Part shown: positions 53,648 to 62,559 of the stretch, piece by piece
Layout of the letters: the number at the start of each line of letters is the position of its first letter
How positions within the stretch are numbered: the stretch's first letter is position 1
Assembly (NCBI RefSeq): GCF_000420945.1
Contig: NZ_ATVX01000006.1
Location: 62,001-126,000 of the forward strand
Direction of reading: 5' to 3'
DNA: 64,000 bases
Origin: Butyrivibrio sp. VCB2006
Lineage (GTDB): Bacteria > Bacillota > Clostridia > Lachnospirales > Lachnospiraceae
The notes under the pieces: generated by a model
Databases searched by the model: none
What the model was told of the DNA's origin: nothing
Seen by the model: the letters and a program-made list of their open reading frames with translations, nothing else
Made by a program: the position numbers and the translations under genes

Positions 53648-56053
53648 ATGTACGAAGAATACAACGTAGGACTAACAACAGCAAAGGCCAAGGATTTATA
53701 TAATCAGGGCTATGGAAACGTACAGGTAGATAATACAGCCAAGACTACACTGGATATTATTAAGGAGAATGTGTTTACGTATTTTAACCTCATTTTCCTG
53801 ATAATGGCTATTTTACTTATAATTGCAGGCGCCTTTAATTCTCTGACCTTTTTACCTGTAATTATCTGCAATTCTCTTATTGGAATTGCTCAGGAGCTAA
53901 AGGCCAAGAAAATCCTGGACAAGCTTAGTGTAATAAGCCAGAGTACAGCAACTGTAATCAGAGATGGATCAGAAGATACGGTTGCTATTAGTAAGCTTGT
54001 GCTTGGAGATGTGGTCCTCCTTACCGCAGGAAGCCAGATATGTGCTGATGCAGTTGTAATAGACGGAGAAATTTCTGTAAATGAAGCTCTTCTTACCGGT
54101 GAAGCAGACGAGATTATTAAGACTAAAGATAGCGAACTTAAATCAGGAAGCTTTGTGGTTTCAGGAAGATGTCTTGCTGTTCTGACCAAAGTTGGTGCTG
54201 ATTCATATATTTCCAAGCTTATGATAAAAGCCAAGAAAATGTCAGGAACTGAGCAGTCTGAGATGGTTAGATCAATTAACAGGATTGTCATTGCGGCTGG
54301 TATAGCGATTATACCTATTGGCATTTGCCTTTTTGTACAAAGCTTTGTTATACAGGGGAATTCTTTTGCAGAAACCGTGCCTTCTGTTGTGGCAGCACTT
54401 ATTGGAATGATTCCGGAAGGTTTGTATCTTCTTCTTAGCATAACTCTTGGTCTTAGTACTATTAGATTGGCTAAGAGCAAAGTAATGCTTCATGACATGA
54501 GAAGTATCGAGACTTTGGCCCGTGTAGATACAATTTGCGTTGATAAAACAGGCACTATTACAGATAATAGCATGCTTGTTGCTGATGCAGTTCTTGCGAA
54601 TCCGGGATATGAAAACGACGAAGAAAGACTTCGTGATATTGAGACTCTGATATCTGATTATATAGGCTGTGTTCCGGATGACAATATAACAATGCATGCC
54701 CTTGAAGACTATTTTAAGTATTCGACTAATAGGACATGCCTTAGTTTTCATCCTTTTTCATCTAAATACAAATATAGTAGCGTTCAGTTTGATGACGCTA
54801 CTTATGTTATGGGTGCCCCTGAATTTGTTCTCGGGGATAATTTTGCTGCCTATAGCAAAACTATCAATTACTATGCATCAAAAGGGCTTAGGGTACTTTG
54901 TTTTGCCATTTATTATGGTGGCTGTGAAGGCTCTGAAGTACACGATCCCGCAAACGGCACTGTTTCTGAAAAAGCTCCTGAGGGAAGCATGCTGGGAGCA
55001 TTGAATGTCCCTCTTGCATTCATTCTTTTGCAGAATCCTATTAGAGAAAACGCTAAAGAAACCTTTGAGTATTTCAAAAAACAGGGTGTAGACATCAAGG
55101 TTATTTCAGGAGATAGCCCTATTACTGTTTCGGAAGTTGCAAAGCGTGCCGGAATTAAGGGCGCTGATAAGTATATTGACGCCAGTTCGATAGAAGATAA
55201 TGAGATTCCTGATCTTGTGGAAGATTATTCTGTTTTTGGAAGGGTATCACCGGAGCAGAAGCAAAAGATTATTAGGGCGCTTAAGAAAAAAGGACACACT
55301 GTTGCCATGACCGGTGATGGAGTAAACGACATTCTTGCCATGAAGGACGCAGATTGTTCTGTAGCCATGGCGGCAGGATCTGATGCGGCAATTCAGGCTG
55401 CTCAGGTAGTACTACTTGAAAGTGACTTTTCCAAGATGCCCGGTATAGTGGCAGAGGGTAGAAGAAATATCAATAATATAGAGAGATCAGCGACACTTTT
55501 CCTTGTTAAGAATATCTTTTCATTATTACTTGCCATTTTCTCTATTATCAATGTACTTACTTACCCATTGCAACCATCACAGATTACAATGGTAAGTCTT
55601 GTAAATATTGGAATTCCGGGATTTTTCCTGGCAATAGAACCAAATAATAAGAGAATAAAAGGACGCTTCCTTGTTAAGGTCCTTCTGAAGGCTATGCCTG
55701 CAGCTCTTACAGACTTTTTTGCTATAGCTGCACTTGTAGTATTTGGAAATACTTTCGGTGTAAAGGCAGATGATATATCTGTTGCATCGACATTTTTGCT
55801 GGCAATTGTAGGCTTTATTATTTTGACTAATATATCCGCGCCACTGAACAAATACAGAGTCAGAGTGCTGGTGGGATGTATACTGGGAATGATAGTGGGA
55901 GCCTTTGTGTTCCATGACTTATTCTCAATAAGTTATGTTTCAATAGAATGTGTTATGCTTTTTGTTCTTTTTGCAATAGCTACTGAGCCATTTATGAGAT
56001 ATCTGACAAAATTGTTCACCTTAGTTGAAAAAAGAATTCAAAAGAAAGCTTAA
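53648..56053 (+). CDS. P-type cation-transporting ATPase (CtpE-like)
   Basis: 801 residues from ATG 53648 (AAAGG 6 bases upstream; a TTG at 53624 falls in the terminator). P-type ATPases move ions across the membrane through a phospho-Asp. The phosphorylation site is DKTGTIT (Asp299); the actuator loop reads LLTGEADE; the hinge reads MTGDGVNDILAMKDADCSVAM. There is no CPC/CPx motif in the helix before it (MIPEGLYLLLSITLG), so a heavy-metal P1B type is excluded. Overall it resembles CtpE/PacL-type Ca or Mg transporters; the ion is not shown. Confidence 0.88.
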   Translation: MYEEYNVGLTTAKAKDLYNQGYGNVQVDNTAKTTLDIIKENVFTYFNLIFLIMAILLIIAGAFNSLTFLPVIICNSLIGIAQELKAKKILDKLSVISQSTATVIRDGSEDTVAISKLVLGDVVLLTAGSQICADAVVIDGEISVNEALLTGEADEIIKTKDSELKSGSFVVSGRCLAVLTKVGADSYISKLMIKAKKMSGTEQSEMVRSINRIVIAAGIAIIPIGICLFVQSFVIQGNSFAETVPSVVAALIGMIPEGLYLLLSITLGLSTIRLAKSKVMLHDMRSIETLARVDTICVDKTGTITDNSMLVADAVLANPGYENDEERLRDIETLISDYIGCVPDDNITMHALEDYFKYSTNRTCLSFHPFSSKYKYSSVQFDDATYVMGAPEFVLGDNFAAYSKTINYYASKGLRVLCFAIYYGGCEGSEVHDPANGTVSEKAPEGSMLGALNVPLAFILLQNPIRENAKETFEYFKKQGVDIKVISGDSPITVSEVAKRAGIKGADKYIDASSIEDNEIPDLVEDYSVFGRVSPEQKQKIIRALKKKGHTVAMTGDGVNDILAMKDADCSVAMAAGSDAAIQAAQVVLLESDFSKMPGIVAEGRRNINNIERSATLFLVKNIFSLLLAIFSIINVLTYPLQPSQITMVSLVNIGIPGFFLAIEPNNKRIKGRFLVKVLLKAMPAALTDFFAIAALVVFGNTFGVKADDISVASTFLLAIVGFIILTNISAPLNKYRVRVLVGCILGMIVGAFVFHDLFSISYVSIECVMLFVLFAIATEPFMRYLTKLFTLVEKRIQKKA

Positions 56054-56083
56054 ACTTCAATAAAAATTTAATAATTAAATGAC

Positions 56084-56110
56084 AATTATATTTGATATTA
56101 TGATATAATT
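56084..56110. promoter_or_regulatory. Inverted repeat and -10 upstream of the OhrR-type gene
   Basis: AATTATAT (56084-56091) and ATATAATT (56103-56110) are inverted copies 11 bases apart; the second contains the -10 TATAAT (56104-56109). AT-rich inverted repeats of this kind are OhrR operators in Bacillus, so self-repression is plausible. Confidence 0.4.
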
Positions 56111-56149
56111 AAATAGCATTCAATTATTTATGTGGGAGAGTATTAGATT

Positions 56150-56593
56150 ATGGATAACAACGAAGAAAAATATGCAGCATTAAAATTGGAAAATCAGATT
56201 TGCTTTCCACTTTATGCATGCTCAAAAGAGATTATCAGAAAGTATAAGCCTTATCTTGATGAAATCGACCTTACTTATACTCAGTACATTACTATGATGG
56301 TACTCTGGGAGAAGAAGTGCGTAAATGTTAAGACTCTTGGCGAGTGTCTGTATCTTGATTCGGGTACTCTTACTCCTGTGCTCAAAAAGCTTGAATCCAA
56401 GGGGTATATCAGTAGAGTACGTTCTAATGAGGATGAGAGGAATCTTGTAGTTACAATTACAGAAGAGGGTGAGAAGCTTAAGGATCAGGCTGTCAACATC
56501 CCAAGTAAGATCGGCTCTTGCGTTTGCCTGTCAGCCAAGGATGCTGAATTACTGTACAGTCTTTTATACAAGATTATAGGAAATGTAAGATAA
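56150..56593 (+). CDS. OhrR-type organic peroxide sensor (MarR family)
   Basis: 147 residues. The N-terminus KLENQICFPLYACSKEI aligns closely with Bacillus OhrR; Cys18 is at the place of the peroxide-sensing cysteine. The winged helix has VKTLGECLYLDSGTLTPVLK and the wing RVRSNEDERNLVVTITEEG. OhrR proteins repress ohr until the Cys is oxidised. No ohr gene is next to it; neighbours are a P-type ATPase and a metal sensor, so its regulon is unknown. Confidence 0.9.
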   Translation: MDNNEEKYAALKLENQICFPLYACSKEIIRKYKPYLDEIDLTYTQYITMMVLWEKKCVNVKTLGECLYLDSGTLTPVLKKLESKGYISRVRSNEDERNLVVTITEEGEKLKDQAVNIPSKIGSCVCLSAKDAELLYSLLYKIIGNVR

Positions 56594-56597
56594 TCTT

Positions 56598-56618
56598 TAT
56601 TGATTTTTTTAATCAATA
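56598..56618 (+). terminator. Weak stem-loop after the OhrR-type gene
   Basis: TATTGATT (56598-56605) pairs with AATCAATA (56611-56618) around a loop of five T. No T-run follows; termination is doubtful. Confidence 0.35.
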
Positions 56619-56643
56619 GAAATATAATAAATTTCGGCTTAAG

Positions 56644-56710
56644 TGTGCGTTTTTATCGGCTTTTTTAATTTTTTTGTCTTTAAAAGTGAAAAAATTAACG
56701 AAAACGCACA
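56644..56710. promoter_or_regulatory. 10-bp inverted repeat upstream of the metal-sensor/ech operon
   Basis: TGTGCGTTTT (56644-56653) and AAAACGCACA (56701-56710) are perfect inverted copies 47 bases apart, just after a -10-like TATAAT (56633-56638). It could be a repressor operator pair, or an mRNA hairpin whose right arm is followed by TTCTTTTT and the ribosome site. Confidence 0.45.
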
Positions 56711-56728
56711 TTCTTTTTGGAGGTTTTT

Positions 56729-57031
56729 ATGAGTTCTCATACCCATGAACATCACCATCACCATGATCCTGAGCACACCAAAGTCATTGTTAACAGACTA
56801 TCCAAGGCAATCGGACACCTTGAATCTGTTAAGAAGATGGTGGAAGACGACAGGGATTGTGCAGAAGTTCTTATACAGCTTTCTGCTGTCAGATCTGCTC
56901 TGGGAAACTGTGGGAAAGAGATTCTCAAGGAACACATCAGTCACTGCATTGTTCATGCGGTAGAAGATGGTGATGATGAAGCTATCATTGAATTAAATGA
57001 AGCTATCGACAAATTTATGAAAAATTCATGA
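56729..57031 (+). CDS. Metal-sensing repressor of the CsoR/RcnR family with His-rich N-terminus
   Basis: 100 residues from ATG 56729 (GGAGG 5 bases upstream). The fold is the all-helical DUF156 type. Ligand residues Cys44, His69 and Cys73 have the 25- and 4-residue spacing of CsoR (Cu+). The N-terminus SSHTHEHHHHH adds a His cluster, which recalls the N-terminal His of the nickel sensor RcnR. Metal specificity is therefore open: Cu by the C-H-C set, Ni by tail and context. It lies 37 bases before echA without a terminator, so it is likely the first gene of the hydrogenase operon. Confidence 0.85.
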   Translation: MSSHTHEHHHHHDPEHTKVIVNRLSKAIGHLESVKKMVEDDRDCAEVLIQLSAVRSALGNCGKEILKEHISHCIVHAVEDGDDEAIIELNEAIDKFMKNS

Positions 57032-57068
57032 GTGATCATGAAATATTGTGTGAAAGGGGCGTAACACC

Positions 57069-58994
57069 TTGGCTATTCCAAACTTAGTTAATTTTCTTAT
57101 TTTATTTCCTTTCTTAGTTGCATTTCTTATCTTTATCCAAAAAGAAGCAACACCAGTGAGAAGCGCCACAATAATCCTTGGTGGCTTCTCTATCATGGCT
57201 GTAGCTATTTATGTAGCTGTAAATGTATTAATGTCCGGTGATACATCACAGTTCATGTATCTTGAAGAGGCACACATCGCTGACACCGTAATTATATGCG
57301 GCGAAGTATTTCTTATGTGTCTTGTATGTTTCCTCAGTATTAAATACAAAAAATACTACGCAATACTGATTTCAATGGCAGGTACACTTCCTGTACTTTG
57401 GATGGATTTAACAGGCAGAGCAGTAGAAGGCAATACTCACTTCCGTATTGATACCTTCGCAGCTGTTATGTACCTTATTGTTGGTATTGTTGGTATTCTT
57501 ATCTGTATCTATGCTTCCGGTTACATGAAGGATTATCATCATCATCACAGAGATGTTGTTGATCGTTCAAATTATTTCCTTGCTCTTATGTTTGTATTCC
57601 TTGGAGCAATGTTTGGACTTATTTCTTCAGATAGCCTTTCATGGATTTATTTCTTCTGGGAGATCACAAGCGTTTGTTCATTCCTTATGATTGGATATAC
57701 AAGAACTCAGGAAGCTGTAGACAATTCATTCAGAGCTCTCTGGATGAACCTTCTTGGAGGATGTGGTTTCGCTGCAGGCCTTATGTATTGTAACCTTGCA
57801 CTTGGCATTTCAAATCTCAGCCAGGTTACTGATGCAAATGCATCCGAGCTTGTTATTATTCCTGTTACATTTTTTGCTTTTGCTGCTCTTACAAAGAGTG
57901 CACAGTTCCCATTCTCAAGATGGCTTCTTGGTGCCATGGTTGCTCCAACACCTTCAAGTGCACTTCTTCACTCAGCAACAATGGTTAAGATCGGTGTTTA
58001 TATGCTGATCAGACTTTCACCTGTTATGGAGGGAACTCTTACAGGTATTATGATCACTGTCATCGGTGGATTTACATTCTTTGCAGCATCACTTCTTGCA
58101 ATTACTGTTAGCGATGGTAAGAAGGTACTTGCTTATTCAACAATTTCAAACCTTGGTCTTATTACAGCCTGCGCCGGAACCGGTACTACAGAGGGTGTTT
58201 GGGCTGCAGTAATGCTTGTTTTGTTCCATGCAGTATCTAAGTCACTTCTGTTCCAGACAGTTGGTGATATCGAGAACTGTATGCACAGCCGTGATATCGA
58301 GGATATGCACGGTCTTATCATCAAGCTTCCAAGACTTGCATTCATTATGATCATTGGTATCTGCGGTATGTTCATGGCTCCATTTGGTATGCTTGTATCA
58401 AAGTGGGCAGCTCTTAAGTCATTCGTAGATTCAGGTTCAGTATGGCTTGTTCTTTTCCTTGTATTCGGTTCAGGTTCAACACTTTTCTACTGGGCAAAAT
58501 GGCTCGGCAAGATTTGTACTGTAATCCATCAGTCATTTGAGCTTGAGGATATTACTCCTAAGAGTGAAATGGTTTCTATTTTCCCTCTTACAGCTATGAT
58601 TGTTGTTATGTGCTTTGCATTCCCTTGGATGTCAGGACATATGATCCAGCCAATTCTTGATGAGGCATTCCATACCAACATTCCGGATGTTATCGGTGGA
58701 AGTGATGTAATTATCATGATGATCATGGTAACAATGATTTTCCTTATTCCTATTGGAGCAAGATTCTTATCAATTGGTAAGAGTTCTAAGATGACAATGT
58801 CTTATGTTGCCGGTGTTAATGCTGGTGATGACAGACATTACATTGATTCATTCGGCAAGGAAAGAGCTCTTTACATGTCCAACTGGTACATGGAAGATTT
58901 CTTCGGTGAGAAGAAGCTTCTCTGGCCATGCATTTGGGTTTCAACAGTTCTTGTTCTTGTTATGCTTATTGTTGTAGTTGGAGGTGCTATCTGA
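57069..58994 (+). CDS. echA: Ech hydrogenase subunit A (NuoL/Mrp-like antiporter subunit)
   Basis: 641 residues, starting at TTG 57069 with AAAGGGG about 9 bases upstream. EchA is the large proton/sodium-translocating subunit of the energy-converting [NiFe] hydrogenase. About sixteen membrane helices are visible. The proton_antipo_M core has ALTKSAQFPFSRWLLGAMVAP and TPSSALLHSATMVKIGVYML, with the conserved Lys and His. It opens the echA-F set; overlaps echB by one base. Confidence 0.94.
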   Translation: MAIPNLVNFLILFPFLVAFLIFIQKEATPVRSATIILGGFSIMAVAIYVAVNVLMSGDTSQFMYLEEAHIADTVIICGEVFLMCLVCFLSIKYKKYYAILISMAGTLPVLWMDLTGRAVEGNTHFRIDTFAAVMYLIVGIVGILICIYASGYMKDYHHHHRDVVDRSNYFLALMFVFLGAMFGLISSDSLSWIYFFWEITSVCSFLMIGYTRTQEAVDNSFRALWMNLLGGCGFAAGLMYCNLALGISNLSQVTDANASELVIIPVTFFAFAALTKSAQFPFSRWLLGAMVAPTPSSALLHSATMVKIGVYMLIRLSPVMEGTLTGIMITVIGGFTFFAASLLAITVSDGKKVLAYSTISNLGLITACAGTGTTEGVWAAVMLVLFHAVSKSLLFQTVGDIENCMHSRDIEDMHGLIIKLPRLAFIMIIGICGMFMAPFGMLVSKWAALKSFVDSGSVWLVLFLVFGSGSTLFYWAKWLGKICTVIHQSFELEDITPKSEMVSIFPLTAMIVVMCFAFPWMSGHMIQPILDEAFHTNIPDVIGGSDVIIMMIMVTMIFLIPIGARFLSIGKSSKMTMSYVAGVNAGDDRHYIDSFGKERALYMSNWYMEDFFGEKKLLWPCIWVSTVLVLVMLIVVVGGAI

Positions 58995-59863
58995 TGAATG
59001 TTTGGATTATTGTAAAAGCTTTACTTTATATTCTTTTGGCACCACTAATTGGCGGCCTTATGTCAGGTCTTGACAGAGTATTTTCTGCTCGTATGCAGGG
59101 AAGACAGGGCCCACCTGTTATTCAGCCATTTTATGATGTTAACAAGCTGCTTCATAAGCAGACAACCGTTGTTAACAGTATTCAGGTTTTGTTTGTAACT
59201 GTATACCTTATCTTCACTATTTTTACCGGAACACTTTTCTTTGCCGGCGGTGATATGCTTTTGGTATTCTTTGCGCTGTCCATGTCAGAGGTTATGCTTG
59301 TTCTTGCAGCATTCTCTACAAATGGTCCTTACAGTATCATGGGTGCACAGCGAGAGCTTTTGCAGATGATGTGTTATGAGCCTATGACTCTTTTAGTTGC
59401 TATTGGTTTCTATTATGCAAACGGAAGCTTCATGGTTAATGACCTTATCGAGTCACCTGTACCTGCAATTGCTCGTATTCCAGGCTTCTTTATCGGATTT
59501 GTATTTATACTTATAATTAAGCTTCGTAAGTCACCCTTTGACCTTAGTACATCACACCATATGCATCAGGAAATGGTTAAGGGTCTTACAACAGATCTTT
59601 CCGGTAGCAACCTTGCACTTGTAGAAATCGCAGAGTGGTATGATCTTGTTCTTATGCTTGGTATCGTAGGAATGTTCTTTATTACAAACAATCCTATTAG
59701 CCGTGTTTGGGCAATAATTGCCTGTGCGGTTGTATTTTTCCTGGAAACACTTATTGATAATCTGTTCCCACGAGTTAAATACAAAACAATGCTTATTGTC
59801 ACATGGAGTGTGATTCTTGTATTTGCAGGAACTAATCTGTTAATTCTTAACGTTTTGAAATAA
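58994..59863 (+). CDS. echB: Ech hydrogenase subunit B (NuoH-like)
   Basis: 289 residues from ATG 58994 with GGAGGTG in the end of echA. An upstream in-frame TTG at 58928 would add an unlikely Cys-rich stretch. The NuoH-like features are LIGGLMSGLDRVFSARMQGR and GPPVIQPFYDVNKLLHKQ; the later loop KSPFDLSTSHHMHQEMVKG is the Ech form of the conserved quinone-site loop. EchB anchors the hydrophilic arm in the membrane. Confidence 0.95.
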   Translation: MNVWIIVKALLYILLAPLIGGLMSGLDRVFSARMQGRQGPPVIQPFYDVNKLLHKQTTVVNSIQVLFVTVYLIFTIFTGTLFFAGGDMLLVFFALSMSEVMLVLAAFSTNGPYSIMGAQRELLQMMCYEPMTLLVAIGFYYANGSFMVNDLIESPVPAIARIPGFFIGFVFILIIKLRKSPFDLSTSHHMHQEMVKGLTTDLSGSNLALVEIAEWYDLVLMLGIVGMFFITNNPISRVWAIIACAVVFFLETLIDNLFPRVKYKTMLIVTWSVILVFAGTNLLILNVLK

Positions 59864-59883
59864 GTATAGAAGGGAAGAGAATA

Positions 59884-60567
59884 ATGAATATTTCTAAATC
59901 ACCATGGGTGTTACATTATGACGGTTCCAGCTGTAATGGCTGTGATATAGAAGTTCTAGCCACAATGACTCCTCTTTATGACGTAGAGCGTTTTGGCATT
60001 ATCAATACCGGTAATCCTAAACATGCAGATGTTTTGCTTCTTACAGGCGGCGTAAATGCTCAGACAGCTCCTGTAATCAGACAGCTTTACAACATGATGC
60101 CTGATCCTAAGGTAGTAGTTGCCTGCGGTATCTGTGCTTGTGATGGCGGTATTTTCAAAGAGTGCTACAACATTCTTGGCGGTGCTGACAAGGTAGTTCC
60201 TGTTGATGTTTATGTTCCGGGATGCGCTGTAAGACCTGAAGCTCTTATCGAGGGTGTTGTTAAGGCAGTTGGTATTCTTGAAGAGAAGAGAAATAAGCTT
60301 AAAGAGTCTATGAAGGCCGGCTACTGTACAGTAGATTACAGCAAAATGGCTGTGCATATGACTGCAGATGACTATGATCCAAGTACTCAGTATGACGCTG
60401 TTCTTACAGAGGAAGCTCTTAGACAGCAGGCTGAGGAGAAGATTAAGGCTAGTGCTAAGCCTGCAGCTCCTGCTGCAAAACCGGCTGCACCTGCCGTTAA
60501 TGCCGCAGCTGCAAAGCCAGCTCCAGCACCTGCTACACCAGTTAATGCTGAGAAAGGAGAAAACTGA
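59884..60567 (+). CDS. echC: Ech hydrogenase small subunit C (NuoB-like) with Ala/Pro tail
   Basis: 227 residues. The proximal [4Fe-4S] ligands are Cys17 and Cys20 (SSCNGC), Cys84 (in ACGICAC) and Cys114 (VPGCAV). The conserved core ends near residue 150. The last 40 residues or so (from about 188) are Lys/Ala/Pro-rich, with repeated KPAAPA-type units, and are absent from typical EchC. EchC passes electrons between EchF and the Ni-Fe subunit EchE. Confidence 0.95.
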   Translation: MNISKSPWVLHYDGSSCNGCDIEVLATMTPLYDVERFGIINTGNPKHADVLLLTGGVNAQTAPVIRQLYNMMPDPKVVVACGICACDGGIFKECYNILGGADKVVPVDVYVPGCAVRPEALIEGVVKAVGILEEKRNKLKESMKAGYCTVDYSKMAVHMTADDYDPSTQYDAVLTEEALRQQAEEKIKASAKPAAPAAKPAAPAVNAAAAKPAPAPATPVNAEKGEN

Positions 60568-60569
60568 TT

Positions 60570-60902
60570 ATGAATATGGATTTTACAAGTGTTGCTCCTG
60601 AAAGCATTTTGGATGAGGTTCAGAAGCTGAAATTTGCCGGATATCATCTTATGCAGCAGTGCGCTACGCGTATTCCTGATGGTTTCGAGCTTGTTTATAC
60701 CTTCGGTAAAGACTACGAGGTTAAGCAGCTTAAGATCACTCTTTCAGAGGATCAGGAAATTTCAAGTATCTCAAGCGCATTCCCGTGTGCTTTCATTCAT
60801 GAAAACGAGATGCACGATCTTTTCGGTGTTAACATCAAGATGATCAACTTAGATTTTGAAGGTAAGTTCTATCGCACAGCGATCGAAACACCATTTAAAT
60901 AA
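60570..60902 (+). CDS. echD: Ech hydrogenase subunit D (NuoC-like)
   Basis: 110 residues, starting 2 bases after echC with AAAGGAG in the echC tail. The NuoC-type core is visible in SSAFPCAFIHENEMHDLFGV and NLDFEGKFYRT. EchD is a structural subunit of the peripheral arm. It is short, as in other Ech complexes. Confidence 0.92.
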   Translation: MNMDFTSVAPESILDEVQKLKFAGYHLMQQCATRIPDGFELVYTFGKDYEVKQLKITLSEDQEISSISSAFPCAFIHENEMHDLFGVNIKMINLDFEGKFYRTAIETPFK

Positions 60903-60917
60903 TTGGAGGAACCAAAA

Positions 60918-62000
60918 ATGTCTACAAAAAGTGTAATTCCATTTGGACCCCAGCATCCGGTTCTTCCGGAACCAATTCACCTTGACCTTGTTATGGAGGA
61001 TGAGAAGGTAGTAGAAGCTATTCCTTCCATCGGTTTCATTCATAGAGGTCTTGAGAAGCTGGTAGATAAAAAAGATTTTAATGAGATGGTATATGTTGCA
61101 GAGCGTATCTGCGGAATCTGTTCTCTTGGCCATGGCCTTGGATATTCTGAGGCTATTGAGCACATTATGGATATCGATGTGCCTTCTCGTGCTAAATACC
61201 TTAGAACAATCTGGTCAGAGCTTTCAAGAGTACATTCACATCTTCTTTGGCTTGGTCTTTTGGCCGATGCTTTCGGATTTGAGTCTCTTTATATGGATTG
61301 CTGGAGACTTAGAGAAGATGCTCTGGATATGTTCGAGCAGTCAACAGGTGGCCGTGTTATCTTCTCAATCATGAAGGTTGGCGGTATCAGAAGAGATGTA
61401 TCCGATGAAATGCTCAAAGACTTCTATCAGAGAATTAACAAGATGGAAGAGGATCTTAAGGTTATTGCTAAGCCATTCCTTACAGATGCAGCTGTTCAGA
61501 CAAGACTTCGCGGTGTTGGATATCTTTCCGCAGAACAGGCTGATCTTCTTGGATGCGCAGGACCTTTCCTTCGTGCCAGCGGCGTAAACAGAGATATCAG
61601 ATGCACAGGTTATGCTGCATACGGAGATATCGATTTTGAGCCTATCATCAGTAATGAAGGTGATTCATACGCACGTACAGAGTGCCGTATCAAAGAGATT
61701 TTCCAGGCATTTGATATTATTCGTCAGTGTATCGACAAAATGCCTAAGGACGGCGAGATTGATGTTCCTGTTAAGGGAATGCCAAACGGCGAATATATGA
61801 TGAGAATCGAGCAGCCTAGAGGCGAAGCTCTTTACTATGTAAAGGCTAACGGCACTAAGTTTATAGACAGACTTCGTGTCCGCACCCCCACATTCTCTAA
61901 CCTTCCGGGTCTTGTTGAGACTCTTAAGGGATGCGACCTTGCTGATGTACCTATTCTTGTTCTTACAATTGATCCATGTATCAGCTGTACAGAGAGATAA
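60918..62000 (+). CDS. echE: Ech hydrogenase Ni-Fe large subunit E
   Basis: 360 residues from ATG 60918 with TTGGAGGA upstream. The Ni-Fe site has the two CxxC pairs: Cys65 and Cys68 in ERICGICSLGH, and Cys354 and Cys357 in DPCISCTER. The protein stops 3 residues after the last ligand, exactly where maturation proteases cut longer relatives, so no C-terminal peptide needs removal. PFGPQHPVLPEPIHLDL and SIGFIHRGLEKL are NuoD/EchE signatures. It catalyses H2 evolution or uptake with ferredoxin. Confidence 0.97.
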   Translation: MSTKSVIPFGPQHPVLPEPIHLDLVMEDEKVVEAIPSIGFIHRGLEKLVDKKDFNEMVYVAERICGICSLGHGLGYSEAIEHIMDIDVPSRAKYLRTIWSELSRVHSHLLWLGLLADAFGFESLYMDCWRLREDALDMFEQSTGGRVIFSIMKVGGIRRDVSDEMLKDFYQRINKMEEDLKVIAKPFLTDAAVQTRLRGVGYLSAEQADLLGCAGPFLRASGVNRDIRCTGYAAYGDIDFEPIISNEGDSYARTECRIKEIFQAFDIIRQCIDKMPKDGEIDVPVKGMPNGEYMMRIEQPRGEALYYVKANGTKFIDRLRVRTPTFSNLPGLVETLKGCDLADVPILVLTIDPCISCTER

Positions 62001-62064
62001 TGTTTTATTGAATCGGAAATATGTCGATGTGTGTATTTCTTGATAAAATGATTGGAGATTAAAA

Positions 62065-62559
62065 ATGGCACTTGCAAGTTTCAAAAATACAATTCTTCAT
62101 AATCTTGTGTCAAAGCCTAAGACAAGGAAGGTTGAAAAGGAGTATCCTGTTGGTACAAGAGGACAAGTAGTAAATGACATGGATGTGTGTGTACTTTGTG
62201 GTCTTTGTTCAATCAAATGCCCTACACACGCTATCACAGTAGATAAGGCTGAAAAGACCTGGTCAATCAGACCTATGAGCTGTATTCAGTGCAGATGCTG
62301 CGTTGATAACTGCCCTAAGAAGTGTCTTTCAATGGGAACTCGTTTCCAGGAGCCTGGTTCTGATAAGGTTACCAAGACCTTCCATCAGTCTGAAAAAGCT
62401 ATTGCTGCTCAGGAAGCCCTTATGAAGGCAGCTAAAGAGAGAGCAGCCGCAGCAGCTGCTGCAAAGGCAGCTCAGGCAGCCGCAGCAGGAAACGCACCTG
62501 CACCTGCAGCTCAGCCTGCACCTGCAGCTAAGGCAGAAGAGAAAACAGAAGAGAAATAA
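62065..62559 (+). CDS. echF: Ech hydrogenase ferredoxin-like subunit F with Ala-rich tail
   Basis: 164 residues. Two [4Fe-4S] motifs: Cys42, 45, 48, 52 (CVLCGLCSIKC) and Cys73, 76, 79, 83 (CIQCRCCVDNC). EchF is the entry point for electrons from reduced ferredoxin. After about residue 115 comes a long Ala/Lys/Pro/Glu tail, like that on EchC, probably a flexible or helical extension. The stop overlaps the hypF start by one base. Confidence 0.95.
   Translation: MALASFKNTILHNLVSKPKTRKVEKEYPVGTRGQVVNDMDVCVLCGLCSIKCPTHAITVDKAEKTWSIRPMSCIQCRCCVDNCPKKCLSMGTRFQEPGSDKVTKTFHQSEKAIAAQEALMKAAKERAAAAAAAKAAQAAAAGNAPAPAAQPAPAAKAEEKTEEK

Noticed and set aside
53648-56053. Copper or nickel P1B-type exporter controlled by the nearby CsoR-like protein
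   Set aside because: There is no CPx motif or metal-binding domain, and another regulator gene stands between them.
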